A stretch of 64,000 nt of DNA from Scolanthus callimorphus (lineage: Eukaryota; Cnidaria; Anthozoa; Actiniaria; Edwardsiidae). Below the pieces are notes generated by a model, which worked only from the letters and a program-made list of their open reading frames with translations, was not told the origin of the DNA and ran no database searches. Shown one piece after another: positions 1 through 10,001 of this stretch (positions are counted from its first letter, which is position 1; every line of letters starts with the position of its first letter). The stretch lies in NCBI GenBank assembly GCA_033964015.1, contig CM066914.1:23302234-23366233 (forward strand), given 5' to 3'. A program made the position numbers and the translations under genes.

Positions 1-1496
1 ACATTGGGAACAAGAGATTCTACTTAAGAAAACGGCTCTTTTAAGAGCCACTATATCAACGGAAGTGAGGTCTAGTTTGATTCGTACATAGCGAGTTCCC
101 GAAAATTACGCTCGTAATAGCTAGCGTAGCGCCTAGTTCTTTCCGCATTTTGCTTGAGGTTTCTCGAACTAACGTCTTGATTATAACACTAGGCGTTCTG
201 CACCAGTTTTTCACATATAATTAAACACTTAACTGGTTCAAAAATATTTTTGGTTCCGTTTGCAATTGGTCACCAACATCGCGCACGTCGCCAATAACAA
301 CAGCGAAAAAGGCAATGAAGAAACCGAAATAACTTCTATCACAACGCCACTAACGTTCCAGTTGGGTTATAAACCCGCGAGAAGTAATTCACAAACCAGT
401 AGGAAGCATACGGAGGCGGAGGCGGTTGACCAAACTGAAGCCAGAGAAAACGTCTGAGCAACTGAGCGGCTGAATGACTGAATTCATTATTCCTGAGTGT
501 GTTATATACGAATCTCTCATTAGTATGCAGTGAGAATAGTACCCGACTCTTCAGACTTTGAATTACACTGGATCTCACAGCCCCGAAGCGGTTGTAAGCA
601 CAGATGCAGAGGATGGTCACTCCTGCGTCCTAGTAGTTCTTTAATGATCCTCTGGTTCAGGTCAATGCAGTGTATGTGAGAGATGGGACCTATGATTTAC
701 ATCCTTATCTGAGAAGTGTGTTGAGTAATGTGTGGCTGCAAGCCCTGTGTCATTTAACAGTAATTTTAACATTATTTTGAGGGAGCCTCCATTTGGGTCA
801 TGGAATTTTTTGGGAGGTTTCAATTTTGTTCATGGAATTTTTTGCCTTTGGCAAAGTGACAACATGATTTTTTTAGGTTTAACATGCCTCATTGACACAA
901 ACAAATCAACAGTACCCCCCTTGGATAACACCGCCCTCCAGAAGGAAACACTGTCAAATAGAAAACCTTTGAGTCAGGAAGTAAATGGTGTTAATCAACT
1001 ATGGAATGACAACATTAATCGAAAAATTAATATGTCAGAAGTAATGCTAAACAATCAAATTTGGAAATAGAACATGTTTATTTTTATTGCATGTTTATTT
1101 TAGTTGAATGTTCCTGAAAAGTTGACAAGAAGGGGTCTTTGGTTTTTGTAAGATGCGGTAATGGCAGATTTTTCCTGCTTTGTTGTTCTAAATATTGTCC
1201 TAAAAAGTACTTTGCATTGCTGTTTTTTTCTGCCATATCTGTTGCTACCATCACTAATGTGAAAGTAATTGTTCATGTGTGTATACCCAGGCTCCTTTCA
1301 TATGGCAATCTACATTTATCAGGCTCAATACATTGTACATATTAATTGTCTTGATTCACTATATTAAATTACTATGCCAAATTACTGTAGTAATGATACA
1401 TGAATGATACATAAACCACTGAATCTGTACCTGGTCTTAATTAATCTACTACTTCACTGAGTTGTCTAGTTTGAAATGTCTAATGCTGCTGAAAAG
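1..1496. other. No gene recognised (left edge)
   Basis: I see no coding exon I can support here. A plus-strand reading frame of 112 codons at 732-1070 has no recognisable domain and ordinary AT-rich composition. On the minus strand, AATAAA-like hexamers at about 1077-1100 could serve as a distant poly(A) signal for the terminal exon at 2095-2678, but they are about 1 kb away and this is weak. Confidence 0.5.
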
Positions 1497-1524
1497 TTTT
1501 TTTCATACGTCATGTATAAGCATA

Positions 1525-1779
1525 TAGAGCGGATTTCACATGAGCATCGTGAAAACAATTGCAATTGAGCAATCACTAGCCAATCAGGATAGAGAGAAAT
1601 CATGAGTTGCTCCTAAATGGCTTTTTTCTTAGCCAATTGCAAGCCGAACCAATTACTTAGTAATTACACAATTGTATTTACTAAAGAATTGATTGGCTGA
1701 GAAAAATGAGTAGCCAATGAGAACGCAAAGCAATCGCAATTACATGACAAGTCTTGACAGTCATGTGAAATCCGCTCTA
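1525..1779. mobile_element. MITE with 18-bp TIR TAGAGCGGATTTCACATG
   Basis: A roughly 255-bp palindromic non-autonomous DNA element. The left end TAGAGCGGATTTCACATG is matched by its reverse complement at the right end, and TA lies next to the boundary. A diverged copy of the same family sits at 18636-18865 inside intron 1 of the minicollagen gene there. Short length, TIRs and TA suggest a Tc1/mariner-type MITE, but no transposase is present to confirm it. Confidence 0.75.
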
Positions 1780-1793
1780 ATACAGTCAGAACA

Positions 1794-2001
1794 TAGCCTG
1801 CTAGCAGGCGTTGGAGGCTGTTTTCCGGAGTTCGTAGTCGCGAGCGCCATCTTGGATTTTTTTGGCCGAGTGACAATGGGGCGAGTGACAAAAGCTTTGG
1901 GTTCCGGGGGAAGTATGGTTGCAAAGCTGAAACTTAAAGGAAATACCCCCCCCCCCCCCCGAACTCCGGGTTTTCGCCGATAAAAACAGCCTCCAACGCC
2001 T
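1794..2001. mobile_element. Mutator-like foldback element, right end truncated
   Basis: Begins TAGCCTGCTAGCAGGCGTTGG and ends with the inverted CCTCCAACGCCT, with a C-run in the middle. It is flanked on both sides by the 9-bp direct repeat GTCAGAACA (1785-1793 and 2002-2010). It belongs to the same family as the element at 12009-12276 but lacks the terminal dozen bases on the right. A 9-bp target duplication is characteristic of Mutator-like transposons. Confidence 0.7.
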
Positions 2002-2094
2002 GTCAGAACAAGGAGTTTGTGGCTCTGATATGTTGCTACAGGTATGTGTGCGTAACCTCACTCGCACCTCTTGATATTTCTCGCCAAAAGTTTT

Positions 2095-2678
2095 TCAGTG
2101 GTTGTGATGATGATGTGACTTATGTGGCTTATTAATTGAAGACTTCTTTGCACCTCTCCTGCAACACTGAAGAGGACAGCTGTTCATGGCCATTGCTACT
2201 GGTTGGGCACATGCAGGACTTGCAGGGACACACTGGGGTGCACATTGCTGAGGTGCTGGCATATAAACTGGAGGAGCTTGCATCATAGGAGGTGGAGGTG
2301 GGATGTATACTGGTGGGGGTGGTGGAGGAGGCATGTATACTGGTGGTGGTGGCATGTAGACAGACTGCGGCATAGCCTGGCCACCACAGCATGATTGTGT
2401 GTATGTAGGAGCACAAGATTGAGCACAAGGTTGAGGTGCTTGTGGTTGGTTTGGTTGAGGAATAGCTGGTGCAGCAATTAATGTATTTGCGGCAGCAGCA
2501 CAGCACTGAGCATTACAAGCAGGTGCACAACAGTCTGGACACGGTGCTGCACACTGGTTTCCTTCCTGAGAATTACCATATTCAAGAACTGGTGGCCCAG
2601 GGTGAGGGTGTCCACCCATAACCGGGTATTTATTTGTGTTCACATGCTGCTCATAGCAGCCTTCCTCAGTACATGGCT
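2095..2678 (-). CDS. Proline-rich nematocyst protein, alternative terminal exon B
   Basis: Terminal exon encoding about 194 residues: a Cys-poor lead, a complete minicollagen-type cysteine domain (CAAPCPDCCAPACNAQCC), a degenerate second one with Tyr in place of one Cys, a tract of VYMPPPP-type repeats, a third degenerate Cys cluster and a His-rich tail (HHHHNH). There are no Gly-X-Y triplets, so it is not a collagen; it resembles the cnidarian proline-rich capsule proteins (CPP-1 type). The acceptor TTTGTAG at 2679-2680 gives a phase-1 entry, matching the donor of the exon at 5897-5935. The join 15272-15350, 9940-9999, 9487-9516, 6711-6749, 5897-5935, 2095-2678 totals 831 nt, or 276 residues. 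The cysteine domain would then be residues 125-142. The exon at 3252-3700 ends in a stop, so this is either an alternative last exon or the remains of a separate gene whose 5' exons I cannot find. The open frame upstream of 2678 reads intron. Confidence 0.72.
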
Positions 2679-3251
2679 CTACAAATAGAAAATACAGAGA
2701 AACCATTAGCATGCATTTATGACGTGCCGGCATGAAAGAGAAAGCCTCAGATCCTAAACAAACTTTGGCAAAGTTCCCATCTTTTCTCCCCATGTAAACA
2801 TATTTGCACTTCGAAATATCAGACATTGCCCTATTTTGTTTCTCTTTCACAAATTTAGCAGTCAGAAATGCATACTGTACTAAGAAATGGGGCAAAAAAA
2901 GATGGAAGCGTTTGCACAATCTGTATATGAACTCGACAGGAGTCTTTATTTATAATTTACAACATTCTTACATGTAAATACAAATCAAATGAGTAATCCC
3001 CTCCTTATTTCCACATGGGAAATCATAATATTTTACAGCATATTATATCATATACAATTAAGTGTACCATACAACAAAATGTGTATATACTCTATGATAA
3101 TTTTTTACATTTGTAATGTGCAGTTTAATTTAGTTCTAGAAAATGGCATTTTCTTGCTACTATTTTAGAAATGTGTTCTGCCATTTTAATGTGATTGGTA
3201 TAATTTTCTACGTTTTGGAGATAGAAGATAGTTATATTTCTCCATGTTTGC

Positions 3252-3700
3252 TTAATTTTTGTGGTTCCTTCTACACCCTGGAGCCATGTTTGTGCCACAA
3301 GGCTGTGCCACAGGCATGGGTACAGGCATAGGTGCAGGGGGGATAACCACAGGGGTTGCGGGGCACGGAGAAGCTATATTATGTGTGCAGGGGGCAGCCA
3401 CTGGTGCAGCCACAGGCAGCGGAGGAGGTGCACAAGGTGCTGAGACTATAGGACTGCAAGGCATGGGGGCAGCGACAGGCATTGGAGCAGATATCGTTAC
3501 TGGTGGTGACATGACAGGAGGGAGGGCTTGAGTGCAAGGTGGAGTACATGGCATTGATGGTTGTATTAATTGTGTTGGAGTGCAACAGACTGGTTGACAT
3601 GCTGGTGCGCAAGTGTCGGGACAAGGTGCAGCACACATTGTCGGGGTCGCAGCCTGAGGCATGTGAGGATTTAATGGTGGAGGCTGCTCTTCACCTGATC
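3252..3700 (-). CDS. Proline-rich nematocyst protein, terminal exon A
   Basis: Terminal exon giving 149 residues after the splice. It has a short acidic and proline lead, a perfect minicollagen cysteine domain (CAAPCPDTCAPACQPVCC, residues 105-122 of the joined protein), then a long Pro/Ala/Val linker with scattered Cys pairs (MPCTPPC, APCTHNIASPC) and a basic end (CRRNHKN). Such domains form disulfide crosslinks in the nematocyst capsule wall; a helix-less proline-rich version matches the CPP-type capsule proteins. The acceptor CTTTACAG is at 3701-3702, phase 1. The join with 15272-15350, 9940-9999, 9487-9516, 6711-6749 and 5897-5935 is 696 nt, or 231 residues, in frame throughout. AATAAA on the minus strand near 2950 is a plausible poly(A) signal about 300 nt downstream of the stop. 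Identification as a cnidarian cysteine-domain protein is firm; the exact family name is inference. Confidence 0.82.
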
Positions 3701-4042
3701 CTGTAAAGAGTAACAACAAATAATGTTATAATTTAGTCTTTGCAATCACACCATGAAACAATGGTTTTTATTATAAACCAAGACGTGTCAAAGTTTATTT
3801 TTTCTAGTATCTTATCGGTCAATAGTGTATCATGTGAACGTGAAGAAATTCGACTGTTTCCCTGGGACAACTGGGAGGGCAACAGTATTTTTCATTGACC
3901 GGGAATAACAAAACCGAAAGTCACGTGACTGAAAAAATATCAAAAAGCCGGAAACTAAAATCCACCACATTTTTGCGCGCGCTTTTGCACAAATCATTCA
4001 CGCAAAAAAAAAACTCTTTGTTTTTTCTGTTTTTGTTTTGTT

Positions 4043-4245
4043 CAATAGACCTCCTCGGCTTGGGCGTAATGTTTTGTCCATTTCAGATCACGTGGCATTC
4101 CCATGAGTATTCTCTCTTTGTTTGGAATGCTTCCATATTTATATATCCTTCGGTGCGTAGCAGAAAAAGAAAGAGAGAATTCTCATGGGAATGCCACGTG
4201 ATCTGAATTGGGCAAAACAAATGGGCAAGCCGAGGAGGTCTATTG
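4043..4245. mobile_element. Foldback MITE (CAATAGACCTCCTCGG ends)
   Basis: About 200 bp whose two halves are inverted copies. The ends CAATAGACCTCCTCGGCTTG and its complement enclose a second inverted pair around ATCACGTGGCATTCCCATGA. It lies in the intron upstream of the exon at 3252-3700. No coding capacity. Confidence 0.75.
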
Positions 4246-5166
4246 TCGCTACGCTCCCCTTCGGGAAACATCAGCGGTCTCGGGACCAGAAAACAAACTG
4301 TTTCCATCGGTCCCAGTAAATAAGTGTTAATTGTGCAGGTCGATCTTAGGAAGAAGGAGTCAGCAGCCAGTTGGCAAACATATGTCTTATATAAGTGCAG
4401 ATCAGATGGGAATGTTTTGAATCCTTGAGAAGAATGTTTCCCTGTAAAAAATGCATGCCAATACTTTTCCACTGGACAATCGAATTTTAGAAGCCAAACA
4501 TCTTGACACTAAAACCCATTCGCACCAAAATTATGTTAAACAAGGTTTTTGTTCTCCTCACATCATGCCAATTTATATCTTACTGTTTCTAGCTCTTGCT
4601 AGCTAAACCATCACTTACGCCAATTTCAGACGTCGAACTTTTGACGCGTCGAATCTAGTGTAAGAAATTTCATTTGCAGCTTCTAGGACACGCTTTGTGT
4701 AGTGCAAAAGGTAAATCTAGATGAGTCATAGCAGAACATAAAGGAGTGTAAAGTTTGTTTTTCTTGTTTATTCCTCCTTTTTGTTTTGAAAAGGAGAAAC
4801 CAGTCGGCTGAACTGGATTCGACACGGCAAAAGCCGTTCGACATTTGAAACAGGCCTTAGTGACATGTTCGGTGAAGTGTATTCACTTGGAACAGTCTTC
4901 TCTTTGGATTTAATTAAACTACGTTTAAACTGGTTTATGCGTCAGTGTGAATGGGGTATAAGTGCATTTCTTTCTACCCCAGCCCTCACCGCCCTAAAAA
5001 AAAGAAACATTATTGGTGGGAGCTATCACTTGTATGTATTGTGTTAAGCTGTTTTCTTATTCTCTAGAACATTCTATGGTATGGTAAAACTTTGAGATCT
5101 GGAACAAAATATTATGGGTATCTTGTCTTTTTAACTTGTGCGCAAACTTTAGAGCATGTTGTGGAT

Positions 5167-5447
5167 GCATACTATTTGTCATAGCAATACACATGTTGCT
5201 TTTTTGTAGAATAACGTAATACTATAGCGTAATACTATAACGCATACTATTTGTCATAGCAATACACATGTTGCTTTTTTGTAGAATAACGTAATACTAT
5301 AACGTAATACTATAACGCATACTATTTGTCATAGCAATACACATGTTGCTTTTTTGTAGAATAACGTAATACTATAACGTAATACTATAACGCATACTAT
5401 TTGTCATAGCAATACACATGTTGCTTTTTTGTAGAATAACGTAATGC
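5167..5447. repeat. Tandem repeat, ~75-bp unit, four copies
   Basis: Four head-to-tail copies of a unit containing TTGTCATAGCAATACACATG and a run of GTAATACTATAAC motifs. It is intronic, between the exon at 5897-5935 and the terminal exon at 3252-3700. The copies are nearly identical, suggesting recent expansion. Confidence 0.85.
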
Positions 5448-5454
5448 AGTAGTC

Positions 5455-5860
5455 ACGGAACCCTCCGACAAATTGTTTTCGCCAAGCAAACTAATGTTTG
5501 ATGGAGAGAGCAGATAAATGGCTCAACTGATTTGTTCAAATTCATGTTTTGTCAGGTAGAGGTTTAAATTGTACTAAATGTCGTGAGGCGAGATTGATGT
5601 TCCTGTTGCTGCCTTCTGCGAACTCTACAACCATGGTTTGGCTTCCGTCAATCAAACGAGTGAACAACTCTGAGTGATTTCACGGAGGCTTTGATAGATC
5701 TTGTGATCTCATACGGGCTAGCCAGGCTTCAAAACACAATTTTTCACTGATGCAAACCAAACTCAGACAACATGCGTGGACTTGTCTTTGCATTTTGGCG
5801 TTCGGAAGAGTGTCGAACGGGAGTTCGCAGAATTATGAAAATCGCAGTAAAATGTGATCA
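5455..5860. repeat. Duplicated intronic segment (copies at 6430-6660 and 61840-62100)
   Basis: A segment containing GGTTTGGCTTCCGTCAATCA and GAACAACTCTG(A/G)GTGATTTC recurs at 6430-6660 and at about 61840-62100, all in the same orientation. The first two copies each sit just beside one of the twin small exons (5897-5935, 6711-6749) and were copied with it. The copy at 61.8 kb lacks the exon and diverges before it. This is a local duplication laid over a dispersed repeat. Confidence 0.75.
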
Positions 5861-5896
5861 ACATCTATTCAATTTTTTTTTTCTTTATTTCGTTAC

Positions 5897-5935
5897 CTGG
5901 TGCAGATCCTTCTGCTGCTGCGCTGCCTTCTCCTT
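5897..5935 (-). CDS. Small phase-1 exon 4b (acidic/Ala spacer)
   Basis: A 39-nt exon bounded by acceptor GTACCTCCAG (5936-5937) and donor CAG|GTAACG (5895-5896). It adds the spacer GEGSAAAEGSAP plus split codons at both ends. It is the downstream twin of the exon at 6711-6749, which encodes EEGSAAAAGSAS. Being symmetric in phase 1, either exon can be included or skipped without changing frame. It joins the signal exon group to the terminal exons at 3252-3700 or 2095-2678. Confidence 0.72.
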
Positions 5936-5940
5936 CTGGA

Positions 5941-7468
5941 GGTACGACAATGAACAGGTATGACATTAGGAAAACATAGCATATTAAGGGGAGGGAACAT
6001 GAACAACAACAACCAAAGGTTGAGATTTATGTTAAACGCCGTGGAAAAATGGTGTTTTGCTGACGTTTCGAGCGTTAGCCCTTCGTCGGAGCAAAGAGGA
6101 GGGAAGGGGAGGGAAGTACGACAATGAACGGGTTGCATTAGGAGGAAAACATAGCATATAAGAAGTACGACAATGAACGGGTTGCATTAGGAGGAAAACA
6201 TAGCATATAAAGGGGAAGGGAAGTACGACAATGAACAGGTTTCATTAGGAGGAAAACATAGCATATAAAGGGGAAGGGAAGTACAGCAATGAACAGGTTG
6301 CATTAGGAGGAAAACATAGCATATAAAGGGAAGGGAAGTACGACAATAAACACTAGGCATGACATCAGGAGGAAAACATAGCATATAAAGGAGAAGGGAA
6401 GTATGACAATGAATAGGTATGACATTAGGAGGAAACCATGGTTTGGCTTCCATCAATCAAACGAGTGAACAACTCTGAGTGATTTCACGGAGACTTTGAT
6501 AGATCTTGTGATCTCATACGGGCTAGCCAGGCTTCAAAACACAATTTTTCACTGTAAATTACAAACAAAACTCAGAAAACATGCGTGGACTTGTCTTTGC
6601 ATTTTAGCGTTCGGAAGAGTGTCAAGTGGGAGTACGCAGAATTATGAAAATCGCAGTACGTAAAATGTGATCAACATCTATTCAAATGTTTTCTTTATTT
6701 ATTTCGTTACCTGATGCAGATCCTGCTGCTGCTGCGCTGCCTTCTTCTTCTGGAGGTACGACAATGAACAGGTATGACATTAGGAGGAAAACAGCATATA
6801 AAGGGGACGGGAAGTACGACAATGAACAGATATGACATTAGGAAAACATAGGTATGACATTAGGAGGAAAACAGCATATAAAGGGGACGGGAAGTACGAC
6901 AATGAACAGGTTGCATTAGGAGGAAAACATAGCATATAAAGAGGAAGGGAAGTATGACAATGAATAGGTATAACAATAGGAGGAAACATAGCATATAAAG
7001 GGGAAGGGAAGTACGACAATGAACAGGTTGCATTAGGAGGAAAACATAGCATATAAAGGGGAAGGGAAGTATGACAATAAACAGGTATGACATTAGGAGG
7101 ACAACATAGCATATAAAGGGGAAGGGAAGTATGAAAATGAATAGGTATGACATCAGGAGGAAAACATAGCATATAAAGGGGAAGGGAAGTATGACAATGA
7201 ACAGGTTGCATTAGGAGGAAAATATAGCATATAAAGGGGAAGGGAAGTATGACAATGAATAGGTATGACATTAGGAGGAAAACATAGCATATAAAGGGGA
7301 AGGGAAGTATGACAATGAATAGGTATGACATTAGGAGGAAAACATAGCATATAAAGGGGAAGGGAAGTACGACAATGAACAGGTTGCATTAGGAGGAAAA
7401 CATAGCATATAAAGGGAAGTATGACAATGAACAGGTATGTCATTAGGAGGAAAACATAGCATATATAA
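5941..7468. repeat. 59-bp minisatellite, first block (about 19 units in two runs)
   Basis: Repeats of a unit containing AGTACGACAATGAACAGG, (T)ATGACATTAGGAGGAAAACA and TAGCATATAAAGGGGAAGGG. They run from 5941 to 6440 and again from 6755 to 7468, and continue after an inserted transposon at 8300-8470. In the sense of the gene (minus strand) each unit is a pyrimidine-rich tract with a CTAAT branch-point-like motif. It is almost identical to the sequence directly upstream of the real acceptors at 5936 and 6750. Long reading frames across it are an effect of the period and are not genes. Confidence 0.9.
6711..6749 (-). CDS. Small phase-1 exon 4a (acidic/Ala spacer)
   Basis: A 39-nt exon between acceptor GTACCTCCAG (6750-6751) and donor CAG|GTAACG (6709-6710). 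It encodes EEGSAAAAGSAS with split codons at each end. Same length, phase and flanks as the exon at 5897-5935, so the two arose by tandem exon duplication. The differences (Glu/Gly, Ala/Glu, Pro/Ser) are conservative for a flexible spacer. Confidence 0.72.
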
Positions 7469-8299
7469 GGGACGGACCATTTGATACTTGATGGGGGGGG
7501 GGGGGGGGGGGGGGGGTGGCGGGGGTGGCTGATTCCCCCAAAAAAATTCGAGCAAGCCTCTGACCTAGAAAAAAAATTACGCGCAAGCAAAGCTGGTGGC
7601 AAAAAAAATCGAGCAAGCTCACTTTAAAACTCTATCCTGATTTACCGTTTTTAGAGAACCTGATGTCTTTATAATAGATGGATTTTTTGGTCGGCTCGCG
7701 CTGCTATTCGTTTTAAAATTTAAAAAATTGCACAAAACTATAAGTAAAGGTTAACTTACTTTCGACTGATATGTCGTAGCAGCGTCGCGCTCATGCTGTG
7801 GTGTAGTATTTACAAACTATAACATCGTACCAGGCATGATTAATTTTTGAAAATTTCTATGATGTTTTTATTTAGTGGCTCCATTTCTTCAGCGTGATTC
7901 TCGTCTCCCCAAAATAAGAATTTATCATTAACCTCGTAGATTTTCAAAATCGCGGCGCGCTTCGCGCGCATTGAGAAACATACAAGCAAACTTCTCAGTT
8001 GTCAGTCATCGTTCGTAAACCCGAACTGATCCAGATGCTTAAGCATACCGATTTCGCGAAATGCTAACATAACAGGAGAGCAAGGAGAGAAATCAAACTT
8101 TATTGAAGTGATCAATTGCCATTTTAAGGACGAACTAATTTAGGCGATTCTCGAACCACAAAAGAAATATCAGGAAAAAAATATCGAGCACAGTCACGTT
8201 CTAGGGAAAAAAATTCGAGCAGCAAAACTCGACGCGAAAAAAATAACGAGCTCAAAACAATTAGCCACTCCCCTCATCAAATATCAAATGGTCCGTCCC
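7469..8299. mobile_element. Harbinger-like non-autonomous element, 831 bp
   Basis: Inverted ends GGGACGGACCATTTGATA at both termini, flanked by the 3-bp direct repeat TAA (7466-7468 and 8300-8302), as expected for PIF/Harbinger (TWA target). It has cut the 59-bp minisatellite, whose interrupted unit continues cleanly on the right. Inside are a 22-bp-plus G-run near the left end and repeated subterminal motifs of the type TCGAGCAAGCTC. No transposase. Related ends occur at 30970 and 34267. Confidence 0.85.
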
Positions 8300-8470
8300 T
8301 AAAGGGGAAGGGGAGTATGACAATGAACAGGTATGACATTAGGAGGAAAACATACCATATAAAGGGGAAGGGGAGTATGACAATGAACAGGCATGACATT
8401 AGGAGGAAAACATAGCACATAAAGGGGAAGGAAAGTATGACAATGAACAGGCTGCATTAGGAGGAAAAGA
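8300..8470. repeat. 59-bp minisatellite, continuation
   Basis: Three further units of the same minisatellite, separated from the main block by the inserted element at 7469-8299. Confidence 0.88.
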
Positions 8471-9480
8471 GAGAGAGCGGAAATGGCTAAAAATAAAATG
8501 CCTAACTTCGCCATTTTCAATATACAAGCTCAAGATTCTATATAAGAGGAGCTTCTATGAACAAAACCGAAATTCTTAATTTTGAAGAAATTTGAAGAAT
8601 ATGAATTTGGAGATATGATTGAACAAAGATGTTCAACGTACTAATTGTCTCATAAAGTGGCGGAAAACGTCTACTATCACAAAGACGAATCACTAAGAAC
8701 AAAGTCATTTTTGATGTTTTGTTCTTCATCACATAAGGAGTCTGTATACAAAAAAATCACGTTTATCTTAGTTAACCAGAAACATATAGTGAGTTATATG
8801 TTTCTGAGTTAACCTGACCTTACTATTTGAAATTCAGTGAGTTAAGCAGGTCATTTCCGCTCTGTGGGAAAATGATTCGGATTCTTTCTAAGGCATAAAA
8901 ACACAAGGCTGTTTCATCACACTGGTAGAGAAGAACCTTCAAGTAATATATATCAAACACGAGACGGTGTGATTCATCAGAATTTTTAAACACTGAGAAG
9001 GAAAAGGATTCGGATTCTTTATTAGGCTGTGTGTGATATAGCTTCTCAAACGAATCATTTCATGTCGAGAAAGAGAAGGAATAAAATCTCAAAAATCTAT
9101 GCAAATTAAGACAGCCTATTCAAACCTCCTTCACGGTTATTTAGTTATTCTATTTTATTTTTATCATATTAGCATCTCCAAAACATGAACTACAAATTAC
9201 ATGACAAAAAGTAATAAGGAACGAAAATAAAAGGAAAAATATGAGATTAGCGTACTAGGGGTTCCTGAGTTTTGAGGGCAAGATAATTGGCATACTCATG
9301 TATTCTGTTGCTTTAATATTGAAGTAATAATGAAGTTGCCGGCGATCAGCAGTGAAGTAGACGGCGATGCACCGCCGGTAGCCGCTTTCTATTGAAACCC
9401 CCGGGCGTACCCGCAACAAGCGAAAGTCAACTACTGTGAATGCGACTTTCTTCATTTCTACTTCTTATTTAAATGACTTG
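8471..9480. other. Intron, nothing recognised
   Basis: AT-rich sequence between the minisatellite and the small exon at 9487-9516. I see no exon, RNA gene or clear repeat in it. Confidence 0.5.
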
Positions 9481-9486
9481 ACTTAC

Positions 9487-9516
9487 CGCTCTCTCCAGAT
9501 TGTTCTTCCGTGGTGT
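9487..9516 (-). CDS. Small exon 3 (acidic spacer)
   Basis: A 30-nt exon between acceptor TTTAACTTCAG (9517-9518) and donor GCG|GTAAGT (9485-9486). With the preceding exon it encodes Y-TTEEQSGES, an acidic linker. It both enters and leaves in phase 1. It is short, but the two splice sites are strong and phase agrees with both neighbours. Confidence 0.68.
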
Positions 9517-9939
9517 CTGAAGTTAAACGAACAATTTGTACCAGTTAAAATGATTTAAAACAAAACATTAACAACAAAGCCTTATTCAATGTTTTTATAG
9601 ACGGCAAATTTCATACAACTGTTGTAATACAAACTTGCCAATCATAAACGAGGAAAAGTACAACTTGCTGCTGAATGGTTTCCCGTAATCACAAGCCAAT
9701 CACACGCCGTGTAAAATGGCTATCATTCATTGAACACGTGCCTGGTTCATTTGTAAGCCTAGTCAAGTAAAATCACTATCACGCCGTGAACACGCGATCA
9801 ATAAACACATGCTGCGTTTAGTTCAAAATGTGATTGGTTGATAGAAATGAGCGACAAATGGGAATGCAGTGCAATCGCAAATACAATGATGTGAGTGGCA
9901 CATTTCTATAAATCATCAAGAACTATAAAGTACACTCAC

Positions 9940-9999
9940 AATCTTCTTGCTTGATTTTCTCTACCTCGACCTTTACAGACTTTTTATGTTTCTTCTCAT
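9940..9999 (-). CDS. Small exon 2 (charged propeptide-like region)
   Basis: A 60-nt exon between acceptor GTATCTATCAG (10000-10001) and donor GATT|GTGAGT (9938-9939). It encodes DEKKHKKSVKVEVEKIKQED, a lysine/glutamate-rich segment directly after the signal peptide. The KKHKK run could be a dibasic processing site, comparable in position to the Lys-Arg site of minicollagen propeptides. Phase 1 on both sides. Confidence 0.7.
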
Positions 10000-10001
10000 C
10001 T

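Noticed and set aside
2679..2919. N-terminal extension of the 2.1-kb exon (frame open to an ATG at 2919)
   Set aside because: The frame upstream of 2678 has no signal peptide and crosses a good acceptor (TTTGTAG). It reads as intron.
6187..7602. Minus-strand frames of 89-183 codons with PSPLYAMFSS-type repeats
   Set aside because: Periodic translation of the 59-bp minisatellite in three frames; the region is intronic to the 15.3-kb gene.
5941..8470. CRISPR-like array of regular repeats
   Set aside because: Units are contiguous with no unique spacers, and the genome is eukaryotic. It is a minisatellite.
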